This document shows, in pieces, positions 48,201-61,510 of a stretch of DNA of 64,000 bases (positions are counted from its first letter, which is position 1; the number at the start of each line of letters is the position of its first letter). Under the pieces are notes generated by a model. The model made no database searches and was not told where the DNA came from. It was given only the letters and a program-made list of their open reading frames with translations. Origin of the DNA: Centropus unirufus (Eukaryota > Chordata > Aves > Cuculiformes > Centropidae); NCBI GenBank assembly GCA_013397695.1, contig VYZI01000105.1, positions 218,006 to 282,005 on the forward strand. Direction: 5' to 3'. A program made the translations under genes and the position numbers.

Positions 48201-48737
48201 GACAGTCAGAACACAGAATCTTGCTGTCTACTTGGGACTAGCCTTGTAAGCGTTTCTCTTCATTGATTACAGACCTAACCAAGGTTAAATCAACCATTGT
48301 GACTAATTCTATCATACATGTTTTCATTCTTCTACCCAGTGTAGAGTAGATTTGATATTAGACTTTTTTCTTTTTTTAATCGTTATGTCAGTATTTTGTT
48401 GCTGGCCTTCAGAAAGTGTTATGGAAAAACTTTTTCCGCAACAGTCCCCAGAAAGCATCATCACATTTTTGGAATTAGCTTTCTTTGTGGAAAGCTAGAA
48501 GCAGCTTCCAGCCTTATATTCCTAGGAAAAAGAACTAGGATTGTGTTTGTGGGTTTGCATTCTCTTGTGTTTAATAGATCCTAATTGGCTATACACAAAG
48601 TTTGGACCCAGGCACTCCACATTTTCTTCTGTAAAAACATAATTTGAAGAATAGTCTAAGGAGGAAGTCTCAGAGAAGTTTTCTTTTTTTAATGCTTTTC
48701 CTTTTGTTTCCTTTAAGAGGGCCCCACTATCTGCTTG
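45237..48737. other. Unique sequence, no gene seen
   Basis: About 3.5 kb. T-rich tract at 46797-46820. The longest frames (114 codons plus at 45525-45869, 100 codons minus at 47450-47752) show no domain, and the former overlaps other frames. A weak resemblance to an ancient CR1 near 48,070-48,170 was not accepted. Confidence 0.55.
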
Positions 48738-48926
48738 GTGAATCACTGGAACAGGTTGTCCAGAGAAGTCATGGCTGCCCCATCTTTGGAGGTGCTCAAG
48801 GTCAGGTTGGGTGAGGCTTTGAGTAACATGATCCAGTGGAAGGCGTCCTTGCCCATGGCAGGGCAGGTGAAACTGGGTCGTCTTTAAGGTCCATTCTGAT
48901 CCATACCATTCTATGATGCTATGATT
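48738..48926 (+). mobile_element. CR1 LINE, 3' end fragment
   Basis: TGAATCACTGGAACAGGTTG, GGAGGTGCTCAAGGTCAGGT, GATCCAGTGGAAGGCGTCC, CATACCATTCTATGATGC. About 190 bases, 5'-truncated within the ORF2 end. Confidence 0.96.
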
Positions 48927-50753
48927 TGTCTCTCCCTTTTAAACCCCAGAGGAAATTTTCCTAAATTTCAGTGCCATTCTAAAATCCCTCAAGAAAGCTG
49001 AATGCCTTAATACAGTTCTAGTTCTTTGTTTTCACGAGTGTAAAGGCTGTGCTATGGTTAATTGCAGTTACTGATGAAAACAGGCAATTTGCAGCTTCTT
49101 GAGAGAACAATAGAAGGAATGAACAGACTAATGACAGCAGCCAAGATTTGTGGCCTAGGAAAAGGAGGGCAACATCATTTTCCCATATTCAAAGTTGGAC
49201 AACATGAATCCAATTTCCTTCCTTTCATCATCAGCAAATAATTCAGATGTTTCCCATGCTTTAATTGTGACTTTATTTCTGTGATGAGGGGAAATCATTA
49301 CTATAACGATCTGTTGGCTAAATTAACCCCACATCTGCAGAGTGTTTCACTAAGAAGGACACTTGCAGACTAACGCACAAGAGGAATTCCAGATTCTTGA
49401 GATGGAGGTTGGGAAACATCACATTTCAGAAAGCAGCCTGGGTTGGGATAGAAGAAAGGTCTTGTAGATGCTGTTAAAACCTGGATGAATGATAGCAGTT
49501 AGAGTCTTCCTTTGTAAATCCTTTGTAGTTAGCTATCATTTCCTTTAGGCTAATAGCCACCCTCAGAAAATCTTTCAACAGCCAGCACAGCAATTTAATG
49601 GCTCAACAACATCTGCAGGAGTAGCAAGCAAAGCAACAGACTTCTCCAGGTTTAATTTCATGCACCAAGGTCTTTCACACAATAGCCTATCATTTCTCCA
49701 CTCTAGGACAAGAAGACCTGGCTCAAGGTCAAATTTTGGTGAGGTGACCCCTGCAGACCGTTGCTTTCTATTCTCAGAGTTGACGGAGAGCCTCAGGGTC
49801 TCACACAGACTGCCAAAAAATGGATTGAGAGTCAGAAAATTTGCTGCTAGACCGGGATTTAAGGTGTTGAATCCATTCACATCCACCCGATCTGGACTGC
49901 AGGAAAAGGAACATGGAAATACACCAAGGCACTGGGCAGACAGATGACAGGGTGAGGGTTTACAGACTGGTTGATGGGTGAAATGGCTCCACTGTGGTAA
50001 GGAAACATGTTTATGGAGGTACGGTGGACGCAGGCAAATAAAAGCCCTTGGAAGCTTTCTTATATTTTCCTGGCAAATGTAGGGATTACACACTTGATCA
50101 CATCCTCTTTCACAATTTATGAACAAAATAGCTCCTTTGAGTATGTGGTATGATTGCTGGCCAAGTTAGAGCTTCAATGAGAAAGTCTCTTTCAATGTTA
50201 TCCTTTTCTATCCATAAGCACTTCCATATTGCAATCCATATTGTGGATTGCAAATAAATCATTAAGAAGGTGTGCATAATTATGGAAGTTGGACAGATTG
50301 GATCACTCTCTGGACCACAGAGATACAGGGATATAGAAATATAAGGTCTGCTCTGGGATTACTTAATGCCAGCAGATTTGGTCTTTCTTTTAAATCCTTT
50401 TCAAATGTGAATCAAAACTCATCATGGTTAAAAAGCAAGAAATAAACAAACCCTCTGTGCGTGGTATTGTTCAGTGTTCTCTATTCAGTGGCAGGTGGCT
50501 TTGAAGTCATAATAACATGAATTAAGAGTTCAAAGTGGCAAACATTTAAAAGCATGGTGTCCATCTCTGCATGCCTTTCATTTGTTCTCTAGCCCTGGGA
50601 TATAAAGGAGTATTGTGTGCAAGAAGATACTGTGCCAGCCCACTGCATGTGGTTTTGCAGCTTGGGTAACACATACTGATCTTATGTTCTGATATTCTCT
50701 ACAGGATATTGAAAATATTTCCTTCTAAGTTTTTAATATACTGGGATATCTTG

Positions 50754-50778
50754 TATATATATATATAAAAATATATAT
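50754..50778. repeat. TA-rich microsatellite
   Basis: (TA)7 followed by AAAA and a further TATATAT. Confidence 0.88.
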
Positions 50779-53700
50779 TTCTTTTTTTCCTGTTTATAGA
50801 CCTTGGGTATGTGTTGTCTCGTCTCAGAAACTTGGATTGACATTTCAGCCAGGAGGGAAATTTCATGGAAAGTCGCTTATTTCAGAAGAGAGAAAACTAA
50901 TTTCCTACTGTTTTAAATTCATGAGATAGTTTTCAAGAAATATTCCAACTGACCTCCAGTTTTTCAGGCAGCAAAAATTGCTTTCAGACATGACTGATCT
51001 CAGATTTGCATCTTTGTCAGGGTTTGAGTCCAGGTGCTTTTCTGCTGAATCACTGCCATGCAATAAAGGGAGCTACTTTGGTCATGTAGCTAACAGGCTG
51101 TTACCCTGTAGCAAATCAGTCGTTAGAAGTAGACATGCTGTTCTTTCCGATTATCTGCACCCTAAACACCGCCATCCTGTTAATTAGGTCCGTGACTACT
51201 TTTGAATTCAGATATGGCAACATTAAGATCCTAGTCAGCAATATTTATGACAGAAAAACAGAGCTAGATTCCAAGTTTTAAGTCAACATCCAAGACAAGA
51301 TTTTCACTACAAAAAAGCCCCCGTTCAAAGAAAAAAAAATTTGCAATATTTATTTGTCTTCCTCCACTTAGGATAAAATGAACAACTGAGTATATTAAGT
51401 GTTATAACACACAGAAATGTGCAATTGGTGGTAGTGCTTTTTTATTTTGTCCAGTGGCTCCTAGTAGGCATAGAAACACTTTAAGCATATAGACTTTTGA
51501 TGCAGCAATGTCTGTTTTGGGGTATTTTACTCTAGTGCCGTTAGTAGCATGGAAAAAGTATCACACCTCTCACTTTGTAAAACTTGATTAATTTCTTTAT
51601 CCTTATGAGCTCTGTTTGGATGGTAGGGACTTAAATAGAGGTTTAACTGAGTGGTGGGATGAACTGCAGCCCAAGAAGGGTGCATATCTTTATGCTCCTC
51701 AGCACTTATTTGTTCTTCCTTTTCCAGGGGGCAGGTAACACCATCACAATTGTCATTGTACCCTGTATGTGTGCTGCCAACAAGATCAGATCTACTCAGG
51801 ATGTCTGGAGATGTTTCTTCTCCTGAAAAATCTGTCCCAAATTGAGCTCTATTTTTTTCTGTGGAAAAGTATGAATGAGTTTAGACTCAAGTTTTTTCTT
51901 ACTTGAAAAGAGGCGACTGGAAGATACATGATTAATGGGGAATATGACAGAGGCTGATAAACTTAAGAATGATGGGAAGAGTATGATCAGGAAATAATTA
52001 TTCACTGCCTTGCTTATTGCAAAAATTAAGGGTTGACCAGTGAAGCAGCCAGACTAAGCAAAGAGAAATAATTTCTCTGGCAGCACTCAAATGACTTATG
52101 CATCTCTTTACCACAGTTAAGTACAAAAACCCTTCTAAGGGCATGAACAGACTCAGAATGGGTAAAACTGTGACTTTCTGTTCAATATGGAAGTCTTCAT
52201 TTGACTTGTGCATGCAGGAGTCACCTTCCAGAAGATGGGGGGAAGAATTACTCTATTATTTTCCTGATAAATCTATGTTTTATCAAACAGTTATTCCTGT
52301 CTTTTGCTGGAGAAAGTGTGATGCCTACCTAGACCACTGGCCTGTGAAATACTTGTATTTTCTACTGCAATTAATTTTACTCCATCTGAGACTCTCTCCC
52401 TGGCAGGGGCAAATTCCTCTCAGTTTATGACAGAGTTCTTCAGTAGCTGCTGATAGGAAGCACAGGACATCCACAACCGCTGCCAGGATAGGATTGAAGA
52501 GGCCAAACTTTCATTTCTATCACTGCAAACCACATGAAGAATATTCCAATGCATAAAAGAGTGGGAAAGAAATGAGGCTGAGAAAAATAAAACCTTCTTC
52601 AGTAACTAGGAAGATAAACCGTAATCATTATAATTAATTAGCAATACTTAAGAGTCTGTGTAATGCATCATCTTGTCAGCTTTAGTGGGCTGAAGAGTTG
52701 ACTTGTAACAGATCTTAAAAGTATGCATCTCTACCTATTCTGCTGTTGTTCCAGATTAGACTGAGCTGCAACTTCTGGCAGTGTCCTTTTGCTGTGGATA
52801 AACAGCAGCATTCTCCTTTCAGTATCATCAATCTTTAAGCAGATTATTTTTGAATAAAAAGTCTACATATTACATAATAAAAAACCCAACACAGAGGAAA
52901 TCAGTGTTTGGGGATGAGTTGATTAAGTCAGGAAAGAGGAGGCTTTGTGAATGTGTAGCCACCACTGCAAAAATGCACAAGCACATACACATACAAATAA
53001 ATATGAATTGTTTAAGGAACTAGAGTATAAAGAAATGATATTTTATTGTACACCAAACTGCCAAATATGCCATAACCCTGTGAAAACCACTTATACTTTA
53101 ATAGTTGAAAGGAATAAAACTGTCAAAAGAATAAATTTCCTGTGCACTCTGACATCAGAATAAATTTTCTATGAAAATAGTGTTGTTTTCCTCAGTGACC
53201 TCAATACGGCCAACAAATAGAATGACTTTAAAATTATCTGTACTTTCTTTGGTAGAATAGTGTATCTTGGTTTGAAGAAGGCTTGAGAAATGTTTTCCAG
53301 TAAAAGCTTAGCAGCTGAGGATAGTAAGTGAGCTGTCACCAATGGTGGAATAAGTGGGATAGTTGGTAAGGAGAATTTTGGGAGGGACATACATGGGGTA
53401 AAATCTACATTCTCAAGAGCTGGAATGATACTTTGGAACTTATTCACACCTTTGTAGTGGAAAGGACCATGCTGCTTATTAATTTCAGTTTCCTATGCTC
53501 GAAGGAAAGCATGGCATGCATGTGGGATCCCAGAAAACTCACTGTGTGTGTCCCCAAATGCCACAAAATTTAAACCAATCTCCTCAAAACACTCTAACTA
53601 CCTAAACTCAACCAAAACCTATATAAATACCAACGTGCCTAAGGAAAATCCCAGGAGATGAGGGCACTGCATATGGACTTTCATTTGCAAGAGCTGGAGA

Positions 53701-55327
53701 TCTGTAAAGTGGAAAAAGTCCAGATGCTTCTAGGGTGTGGTACTTGCCCCAAGGATGAAGGTGACACCTCCATTACAACCGTTCCTCAAAATTCATTGTT
53801 CTTTGGTGAGTGATATAGATTTGAGGTCATAATAATATGATAAGAGGAATAAAGGACATCTTTAGTTAGAAAAGAATATTCTTCAAATCATTAAATGCTG
53901 ACATCCCCATTAACCTAAGCTCTCCTGACAGTCAGTGGAGGGATAATTAATATAATCACTATAGCTAGGGATGAGAGTCATGTCTTCCTAAGGTTTAACA
54001 TAGGCCATAGGGCAGATGAATTAAGCTCTTAAAATACCTATTTCTGTCCGTTTACTATAGAAGAAGTCAAAGGTGACAAGCTCAGCAGCAGATTTTATGT
54101 CACAGGCATCTAAACTTAAGTGAGATGAATCATACAGTAAATGCTCTAACAGTGAGGACGCTCATTATTCTTACAAGGAATAATTGACCATGGAAAGGGG
54201 GAGAAACCTGCCTATTGCTTGATACCTTTAAGCAAGAATGGATACAATATACTACAGACAATAAAGCTACAGACATCTACATCTTTCAGGTTTCCTTGAT
54301 CCTGATTTTTATTACATTATCAAAGCAGATGACACAGTATGTTGGCATTATATGAGCCTTACACACATTCTTCATATTTTCATCATTCTCATGACAACTC
54401 CCTCAACTGACCCAATGCTGACAAGACCTGAATAAATAGCATAATACTTAGGTGAAGTAGTAGGAGAAACGCATAAGGACCTGCTTATACTTGCAGTGCT
54501 TCCTTCATTATCATGATGAGTCCTTGGACCTTTCAAGCACTCTGAAGATCAGTGGGGCTTATTTTGACATCTTGCACTGACACATCTGTCAGTTCAGGCT
54601 TCCTAAGCAGCCTTGTGTGAATGATCAGTCTTTAAAAACATGTCTTCCTTTGCTTCACATATTTCCTGACACAGGTAGCAGAGCTGCAGAGAGAGAGAGG
54701 GAATAGCGAAGCAGGAGGTATGTTTTCTTCACCAGAGATGCATATATCTTAGGCCTTTTTTCAGATAAAAGATACAGAACGAGCACATCAGCACCTGCCT
54801 GGCTTCAGGGCTTTCCATCTGTGGTGCCATTTATCCTCCAGTTTCACTGAGATTAAGAGCACTGCCGAAAGATCACACTAAAGACATGAAGCAGCCTCCA
54901 AGGCCTTAATTAATGCTTCTTTCATCAGCTATTTCCCCCACCTTGTTTTTCTAGTTGCAGGTATTACTCCTTCTTTCTTCCCTCTGTTTCTGCCAGTCAG
55001 GATGCTTGCATGCCATGCAAACTTTGGCATTGCTGTAGAATGACTTTCCTGATACTCTGAGTGTGGGCATAGTGTCTGATTTTGAGCATAATTCAGGAGA
55101 TCAGTATTCTATTTTTGCATCTGGCAGATGACAGTCTAAAACATGCCTCAACTTCTCTATTTTACCAGAAGAAAATTATTTTAAAAAAGAAATGATATAA
55201 AAAGCTATATTGGTGCTGTTTCAGTTGTTAGCCTGGCACTCAAAATGCATTTATTCATGTCATGTTGCAAAACGTTGGGCTTTGTGCTATCTGGACACAT
55301 AGCAGGGGAACTGAGAATACCTGAACA

Positions 55328-55360
55328 ACTAATTACTGTGAGGAACTAATTAGTGTGAGG
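55328..55360. repeat. Tandem duplication, ~17-base unit
   Basis: ACTAATTACTGTGAGGA is followed directly by ACTAATTAGTGTGAGGA, one base different. Confidence 0.88.
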
Positions 55361-56389
55361 AATGAACTACTGAAGTCATCTGGAAGATTGTAACATTTCT
55401 GTAACTTCACGCAACTTTTGAAATGTGACTTTTCTACAACAAATATGTTTTCTTCCTTTCTTCTTGTGGGGACAACTAAGGCCATGCCATGAAACACTGT
55501 GAAGATGCTATCCTTGCTCTAAATGTATGACTACATGCAAACTATGCAATGTCAAGTCCAGGCATCAGGCCCAGCAACTGTATTGATAAACCCAGAGCTG
55601 AGTTACAGTATCTCAGTGTCCTCCCCATCTAGCCCTGGAGTGTCCTGCTAATCTCATCCTTTCTTTAAATCCCTGTTGTTCTCTGTGCTCTCTATAACTT
55701 TCAGACTTTCTTCTCAATGGAAAAGTGAATATAGAGCTACAGGAATTTTAGGGGCACTTTGCTAACACTCTTTAAGCTAATTGCTTGAGAAAACCGCTTG
55801 CTTGGCCCTTAAAGCAGCTCTGATGATTGCTTTGGGGTCATACCCAAAGGATCTCACATGGCCCATCCATGGGTTCCCATTCTAGAACCAGTTCAGACAG
55901 GGTTGGCCTGGGGAAAATCTCTGTGCTTCACCACAGGCCTCCTGGGTGTCATGTTCAAAGCAAAATGACAATAATAGAAGTAACCCCCCTAGAGCATCAA
56001 TTTTCAATCTCCTATTCCATCCACTTGATTTCATTCTATTGTGCATATTTGACTGAGCTTCATCTCCCACCTGTGCAAAGTGCAATAGAAATCTCCATGT
56101 TTCCTCCCATAACATCTTACAAATTGCCTACAGGCGGTGCCTCAGGTTTCACAGACAGTGGAAAACAGTGACATTTGGAAGATGAATCACAACTTGGCAA
56201 TACTCTTGTGTGAGTTACACGGTTACTTTATAGACCTCAGCTGCTTTGTCTATAAAATTTCAGATGTTAGTTGAGGGAGACAGAAAAAAATCAACACGTA
56301 CTGGAAATAAACAAACATAAATGAATAGTTCCTTTTCACTGTGAGACAGCTTAATCTGTAGTTTCTGAGAACGTTGTCCCAGCCCAGAG

Positions 56390-56461
56390 CTGGAGGGTTG
56401 GAACTGGATGATCTTGAAGGTCTCTTCCAACCCAACCTGTTCTATGATTCTATAACTTCAT
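56390..56461 (+). mobile_element. CR1 3' tail stub
   Basis: GGGTTGGAACTGGATGATCT, CTCTTCCAACCCAACCTG and TTCTATGATTCTATAAC. Only the final ~70 bases remain, but they are well conserved, so the insertion was probably very short when it occurred. Confidence 0.93.
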
Positions 56462-58746
56462 GATGACTTTTTTAATAGTTTTGGAAGTTCTATAGAAATC
56501 AGAAATATTTGTTCTGTCCGTCCACCACAAAGGTTCATACCATGACCAAATAGCACAACTGCAAATGGACGGTAGTAATAAACCAGAGAACCAGACAGAA
56601 CAACTAGTAAGACCTCAAGTCACAGTGAGCCCCACACTGAACCCCAGACTGTGGGAACTAGAGCTGACTAGAGCAATCTCAAAGAATTTGTAAGAGTCCA
56701 AAGGTTTGCACTGGCCAGATTTACTTCCACCAGGGAAGAGTTTTGAATAAGGCAAAGATCTTACATCTGCTGCATCTGCCTTAAAGCTTTGGATACAACT
56801 GCACCACTGACTTTTTTACCAGAGAATAGTAATGGGACTAGAGAATGGCTCCAGGAACGTTCTACAGGTGTAGATGAAACCCCTAAGTCTAATACTAGCT
56901 CTGCTGAGGTATGTTGTCTATAAAATCACTCTTCTTTTGGGAGTCTACAAAAAGAGAGAATATGCAGTGTTCACTTTGCCAATGTTCTTCTGCATTAGAG
57001 TCACAGATGTCGGGTGCATATGCGTGGCTGTGAAAAAAATGAGTAAGGATTCCTGCCTCTCAAGTCTACCAGATATAAAGTCCTTCTGAGACCTTCTTTA
57101 CCTTTTATCATCAATGGACCCGTATCTCTATCATAAATGATTCCTCCCTGTTTTCAGTAATTAGTAATTAGTAATTTAGTAATTCTGTCTTTACAATTCA
57201 AAATTAGATCTGATTGGTGTTGCCTCTTCTTTCAAGACAAAACCATCAATCCTTGAGCTCTCTGCTTCACACATAACATTTATTTATTTTTAAATAAACA
57301 AATTCACATAGACAAAGATGGACAGTGGAATAAAATGTCATAAGAGAACCTAGCAGGCAAATCAATAAAACTGGACAAATTAGGTATTCTGGCAGCAATA
57401 AGGAGTGAAAGCACACTCAATGTAAAACAAAACCAGAATACAGAGCTACACCAACCTGACAAAACAGACCTGGAAAAAGATCTTCTAGAGAGAATACTTA
57501 CTGGTTGGAATACTTAGAGGTTGGATGATGTGATCTCTGAGAATGCCCAGAGAATGAGAGAGGAGTGAGAACATGAGTCACTGCGCTCTCATTGGCAGAC
57601 AAAACCCTAATCCAGAATTAGTCAATGATATTTGTTTTAGTGAGGATGACAGAAATATGGTTTGAATTTATACAATCTCATAAATAGCTCTGGTCAGGAT
57701 TATAGCTAGGACCATTGCAGATCTCTGTGTGTTGGCACAGAGGCACATGTGTCCACATGCATCTTTACTGCACTTAGACATCCAGCAGATAACCCAGTGT
57801 GAGTAACACTCGAGCGGAGGAGGAGGGAAATCCTGCTTTGCTGACTTTATGCCAGCAGCTGCTGCCTTTTCAGAATCAAATATATGGGCTGCAAACTGCT
57901 CTTCCCTCTGAGGTGTTTGGGGGGTAGCAGAGATCAGCTTTTGAGCTTAAGTCTGTTTCAAGACTGTGACAAATTTGTTCCCTGAATCCATACACTTTTT
58001 AATCTAAATGTCAGGTAGGAAATTAAAGCCCTGCTGAAACGGCGTGTATTACCAGCATTTTATTAGATCACAAACAATTTAATAACCAGATAAAGGGAGA
58101 AGGTCATTTTGTTGTCAGTCCAGCTTATCTCATAAATTAGGCATCAGGTTTTGCACAAAAGCGTATCTCAGCAAATGAAATTATCTGGTTTGATGAAGGG
58201 CCTCTGTCCATGAAAACAGATAATACAGATGAAAGAGGGAGCCCTGTAATAAAATTATTATTCAGGAATGTATGAAAGGGGACGGATTCTTTAAAAATAC
58301 TTATCACACATTTCACCTATTAACAATAAGTAAATGCCAAAGTAGCAAAGGACACACCTTCCTGATGAATTTACGTGAAATAGTTTCAAGGTCAGTAAAC
58401 CAAAGGGATGGCAGATGAAATATTGATTATAAATAGCATAGCTCTTAGTGACCTTACAGGATGAAAAGGGAAGAAACCCAGAGCATTATCTCTTCACTAG
58501 AAATATTTATGGCCTAGAAATGACAGTCTTCTGAGCAGGAGCAGGGCAATGAGTGATGTATACCAACCTGGCATTGATTTCAATGTATCCTGCTGCAACT
58601 CTGTTTCTGGGGTGGGGGATGGAGTAATGAAGAAAAAGCATGACCAGAACAAAATTTTCTCTGCAAATAAAAAGGTTGTATTTTACTTAAAATTGTTTGC
58701 CTGCACCTCTCGGATGCACAGGGAGTTTTACACTCCTGCCTGTCTC
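56462..58746. other. Unique sequence, candidate conserved block inside
   Basis: About 2.3 kb. AGTAATT is repeated four times at 57156-57184. The stretch at about 58040-58270 has the look of a conserved non-coding element (see findings). Short frames only. Confidence 0.55.
57156..57184. repeat. AGTAATT tandem repeat x4
   Basis: Four units, the last preceded by an extra T. Micro-duplication in AT-rich DNA. Confidence 0.9.
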
Positions 58747-59357
58747 AATCATAGAAACACAGAATGGTTCCAGTGAGAATGGACCTCAAAGATCATCCAG
58801 TTCCAACCCCCCCACCACAGGCAGGAACAACTTCCACCAGATCAGGTTGCTCATAGCCCCATCCAACTTGGCTTCGAACACCTCCAGAAACAGGATATGC
58901 ACGACTTCTCTGGGCAACCTGTTCTAGTTCATCACCACCCTCATAGTAAAAAAAAATAATCCTAATATCTGCTCTAAATCGACCCTCTTTCAGCTTGAAA
59001 CTATTACTCCTTGTCCTACACCTACCCTCCCTGACCAAAACCCCCTCTCCAACTTTCCCATAGGCCCCCTTTAAGTTCCAGAAGGCTGCTATCAGGTCTC
59101 ATCAGAGCCTTCTCTTCACTCAGCAAGTCCAATTCTCCATAGGGAAGTTGCTCCAGCCCTTGGACCATTTTTGTCACCGTCCTCTAGACTCACTCTAACA
59201 GATCCATGTCCTTTTGGTGCTGACAACTCCAGAACTGAATGCAGTACTCCAGCTGAGGTCTCACAAGGGCAGAGTAGAGGGGCAGAATGCCCTCCCTCAA
59301 CCTGCTGGTGCCACTTCTTTTGATGCAGCCCAGGACACAGTTGCCTCAAGCTGCCTT
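58747..59357 (-). mobile_element. CR1 LINE, 3' fragment of ~600 bases (minus)
   Basis: ATCATAGAAACACAGAATGG, CAAAGATCATCCAGTTCCAA, CTCTGGGCAACCTGTTCTAG, CCTTTAAGTTCCAGAAGGCT, CAGATCCATGTCCTTTTGGT and GATGCAGCCCAGGACACAGT in consensus order, ending at about CTGCCTTCC. The minus frames 58793-59038 and 59116-59349 are out-of-frame or residual ORF2 pieces. Confidence 0.97.
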
Positions 59358-60458
59358 CCTTGTTTTAGCTGCATTATGGTGAAATTAGACTAGTGCAGTA
59401 AGTGTTCTGAAATACAAGAGCAAGTTGTGGTGCTTTGTCTCTTGAGAAGTGCTACAAGACAAAGGTGGTGGCAACAGCTGAAGAAACTGCCTTCATGAGA
59501 GCTTACTTCTCCCACCAGGGAGCTGGAGAAAGCACCATAGTAAGGATCAGACCAGGCCTTTCGCTTGTGGTAGCAGCTGATTTGCATCTCTTTTCCCCTG
59601 TTGTCTGCATCATCTGCATTAATTATTATTAGACATTGATCTTTCCTTAAGACAGACTCACCTAAATCTTGTACCTTATCTCCATCCGGCTCTGGGGATG
59701 CAGTGAGCCAACGGCCTCCAGAAAAGTACAACCTGGAACAAAGTTCTGCAGAAAAGGAAATTTTAGAATCGTTGCTACTATCCAATATAGTGGCCTCTGA
59801 CCTTACTACGAAAATCAGTGTTTGCTTTGGAAATGTCCCTGTGACTGTGACTAAAGGCCAGGTCTTGACCATGTGCCAGACCTCACAGTTTCCCTAGAAA
59901 TGCCCGCAGTAGTGCCTATCCATCTCACTATTCTGCTTCAAACAAAATCATTCTGATTGATGCATACTCTGATGTAATTTTATCTGCCCAAACTCAAGTT
60001 CTGAGAGGAAGCATCGTACCTGATAATCTAAGATCAATTATTCTTCATGCAATAAATCTCGGCCAGAATCACCTTACACTCTTCTGTTCATAACTGCTTC
60101 TATTCCCCCTTGTAATTCTTCAGTGCATCAATGATGAGTCTGACCTAGTAATAACTTCAACCAAATAAAACATACACATATAGTGTAAGAATTGTTTAGG
60201 AAAATTCTGGATAAGCTTTTCCTGTGCATTACTGTGAAATCACGCTAATTCCGAAGAGTTTGACTCTTTACCAGTGTAGCCCAATATGGGAGATAAATGT
60301 ATTCTTGGTAAGCTATTTAACTTTCTGGTTATAAGAAATAAACCAGCAGAAAACATTCTTTAGTTTTTGAAAGAGAGAGGGAGTAAGGAGAAAGTATGTT
60401 TTTATTCTGGTCTTGATAAGGACATAAAGACTGCTTAGTGTAGTAAGGGGAATACTTA
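59358..60458. other. Unique sequence with overlapping open frames
   Basis: About 1.1 kb. A 160-codon minus frame (59390-59872) overlaps two plus frames (59435-59632 and 59703-59897). None shows a recognised domain or a supported start. Confidence 0.55.
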
Positions 60459-60705
60459 TCATAGAATAATAGAATGGTTCAGATTGGAGGGGACCTTGAA
60501 GATCATCCAGTTCTAACTCCTCTGCCATAGACAGGAACACTTTCTACTGAATCGTGTTGCTCAAAGCCTCATCCAACCTGGCCTTGAACACCTTCAGGGA
60601 TGGGGCATCCATGACTTCTCTGGGCAGCCTCTTCTAGTGCATCACCACCCTCAAAGTAAAAAAAAATCTTCTCATTTCCCCTCTTTCAGTTTTCTCCCCT
60701 CTTTC
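60459..60705 (-). mobile_element. CR1 LINE, 3' fragment (minus)
   Basis: ATCATAGAATAATAGAATGG, TTGGAGGGGACCTTGAAGAT, CATCCAACCTGGCCTTGAAC and TCAGGGATGGGGCATCC. After a run of A's the CCTCTTTCAG block is duplicated (CCCCTCTTTCAG then CCCCTCTTTCAT), and similarity ends there. Confidence 0.96.
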
Positions 60706-61423
60706 ATACCTAACTGAGAGCTTCTGTGTTCGGTAGTAGAATTCTGTTTTGTCTCCTAGCTGAGAAGCCAGGAGGTGGACTTACAACTAGCTGTGTGTTC
60801 CTGATAGGGTCCTAGTGCTATCGATCCAGTGTCATCCAATTTTGGTGCTGGTAATAAACTACAGCCTTGTTACTGATACTACTTCAGAAAGGACGCATGG
60901 ATTGATGGGGTGCAAAATACTAGGTCATTCGTTCTTAGAATATGGGATCTCTTAAAGTGGGTATAATTAGACAAGCACAGGCTATTTATTGCCAAAGGCA
61001 AAGGGATATGCTTTCCCAGGACACAAAATTGTTGGCCGTCTTAACAAGAAAGGAAAGCTGTTTCTCAAGAGAGGTTTGTTGGCCAGTCAAGGTTAAAAAG
61101 AAGCAAAGCTCTCAGCGTGGGATTTCAGCTTCACGTTTAATCCAATGCTAGGATTTACTTACTAATTTTGTACAGATTATTTTGGTATGGGTGTCAGCAA
61201 GACTGTAGAGTTCAAGATCTTATAAACCTATTGCTGATGAAGTGTGTGGTTAATGAAAAGGCCCATAAGAGGAAAGGTTAGAACACTCATGCTATGTAGG
61301 TTGGCTCCATTGGTGTGCTGAGTACATATAAACATGTGCATTAGGATCATAAGAGGCAAAATCCCATACGCAGGTAAAATAATCTTAACCCTTACTGAAT
61401 GGAAAGTAGAATATCCCCAGAAA
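60706..61423. other. Unique sequence, weak LTR-like patch
   Basis: About 720 bases. A TG...CA segment with an internal AATAAA (60727-60886) is discussed under findings. The 69-codon plus frame 60942-61151 has no recognised domain. Confidence 0.5.
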
Positions 61424-61510
61424 GAATCATAGAATCATAGAATTACAGAGTGTTTTGGGTTGGAAGGGACCTTGAAGATCATTCAGTTCCAATTCTAATT
61501 CCATGACTGA
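61424..61510 (-). mobile_element. CR1 3' end stub, well preserved (minus)
   Basis: Two and a half intact octamer complements (AATCATAGAATCATAGAAT), then GTTTTGGGTTGGAAGGGACC and TTGAAGATCATTCAGTTCCA, after which similarity stops. Good conservation suggests a young, very short insertion. Confidence 0.95.

Larger units (their letters stand above)
48927..56389. other. Long CR1-free unique stretch
   Basis: About 7.5 kb of single-copy sequence. It holds the longest open frame of the window (minus, 49575-50126, 183 codons, no recognised domain), a TA-rich tract at 50754-50778, a (GA)n tract at 54688-54700 and an 18-base near-perfect duplication at about 55328-55360. No gene is supported. Confidence 0.6.
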
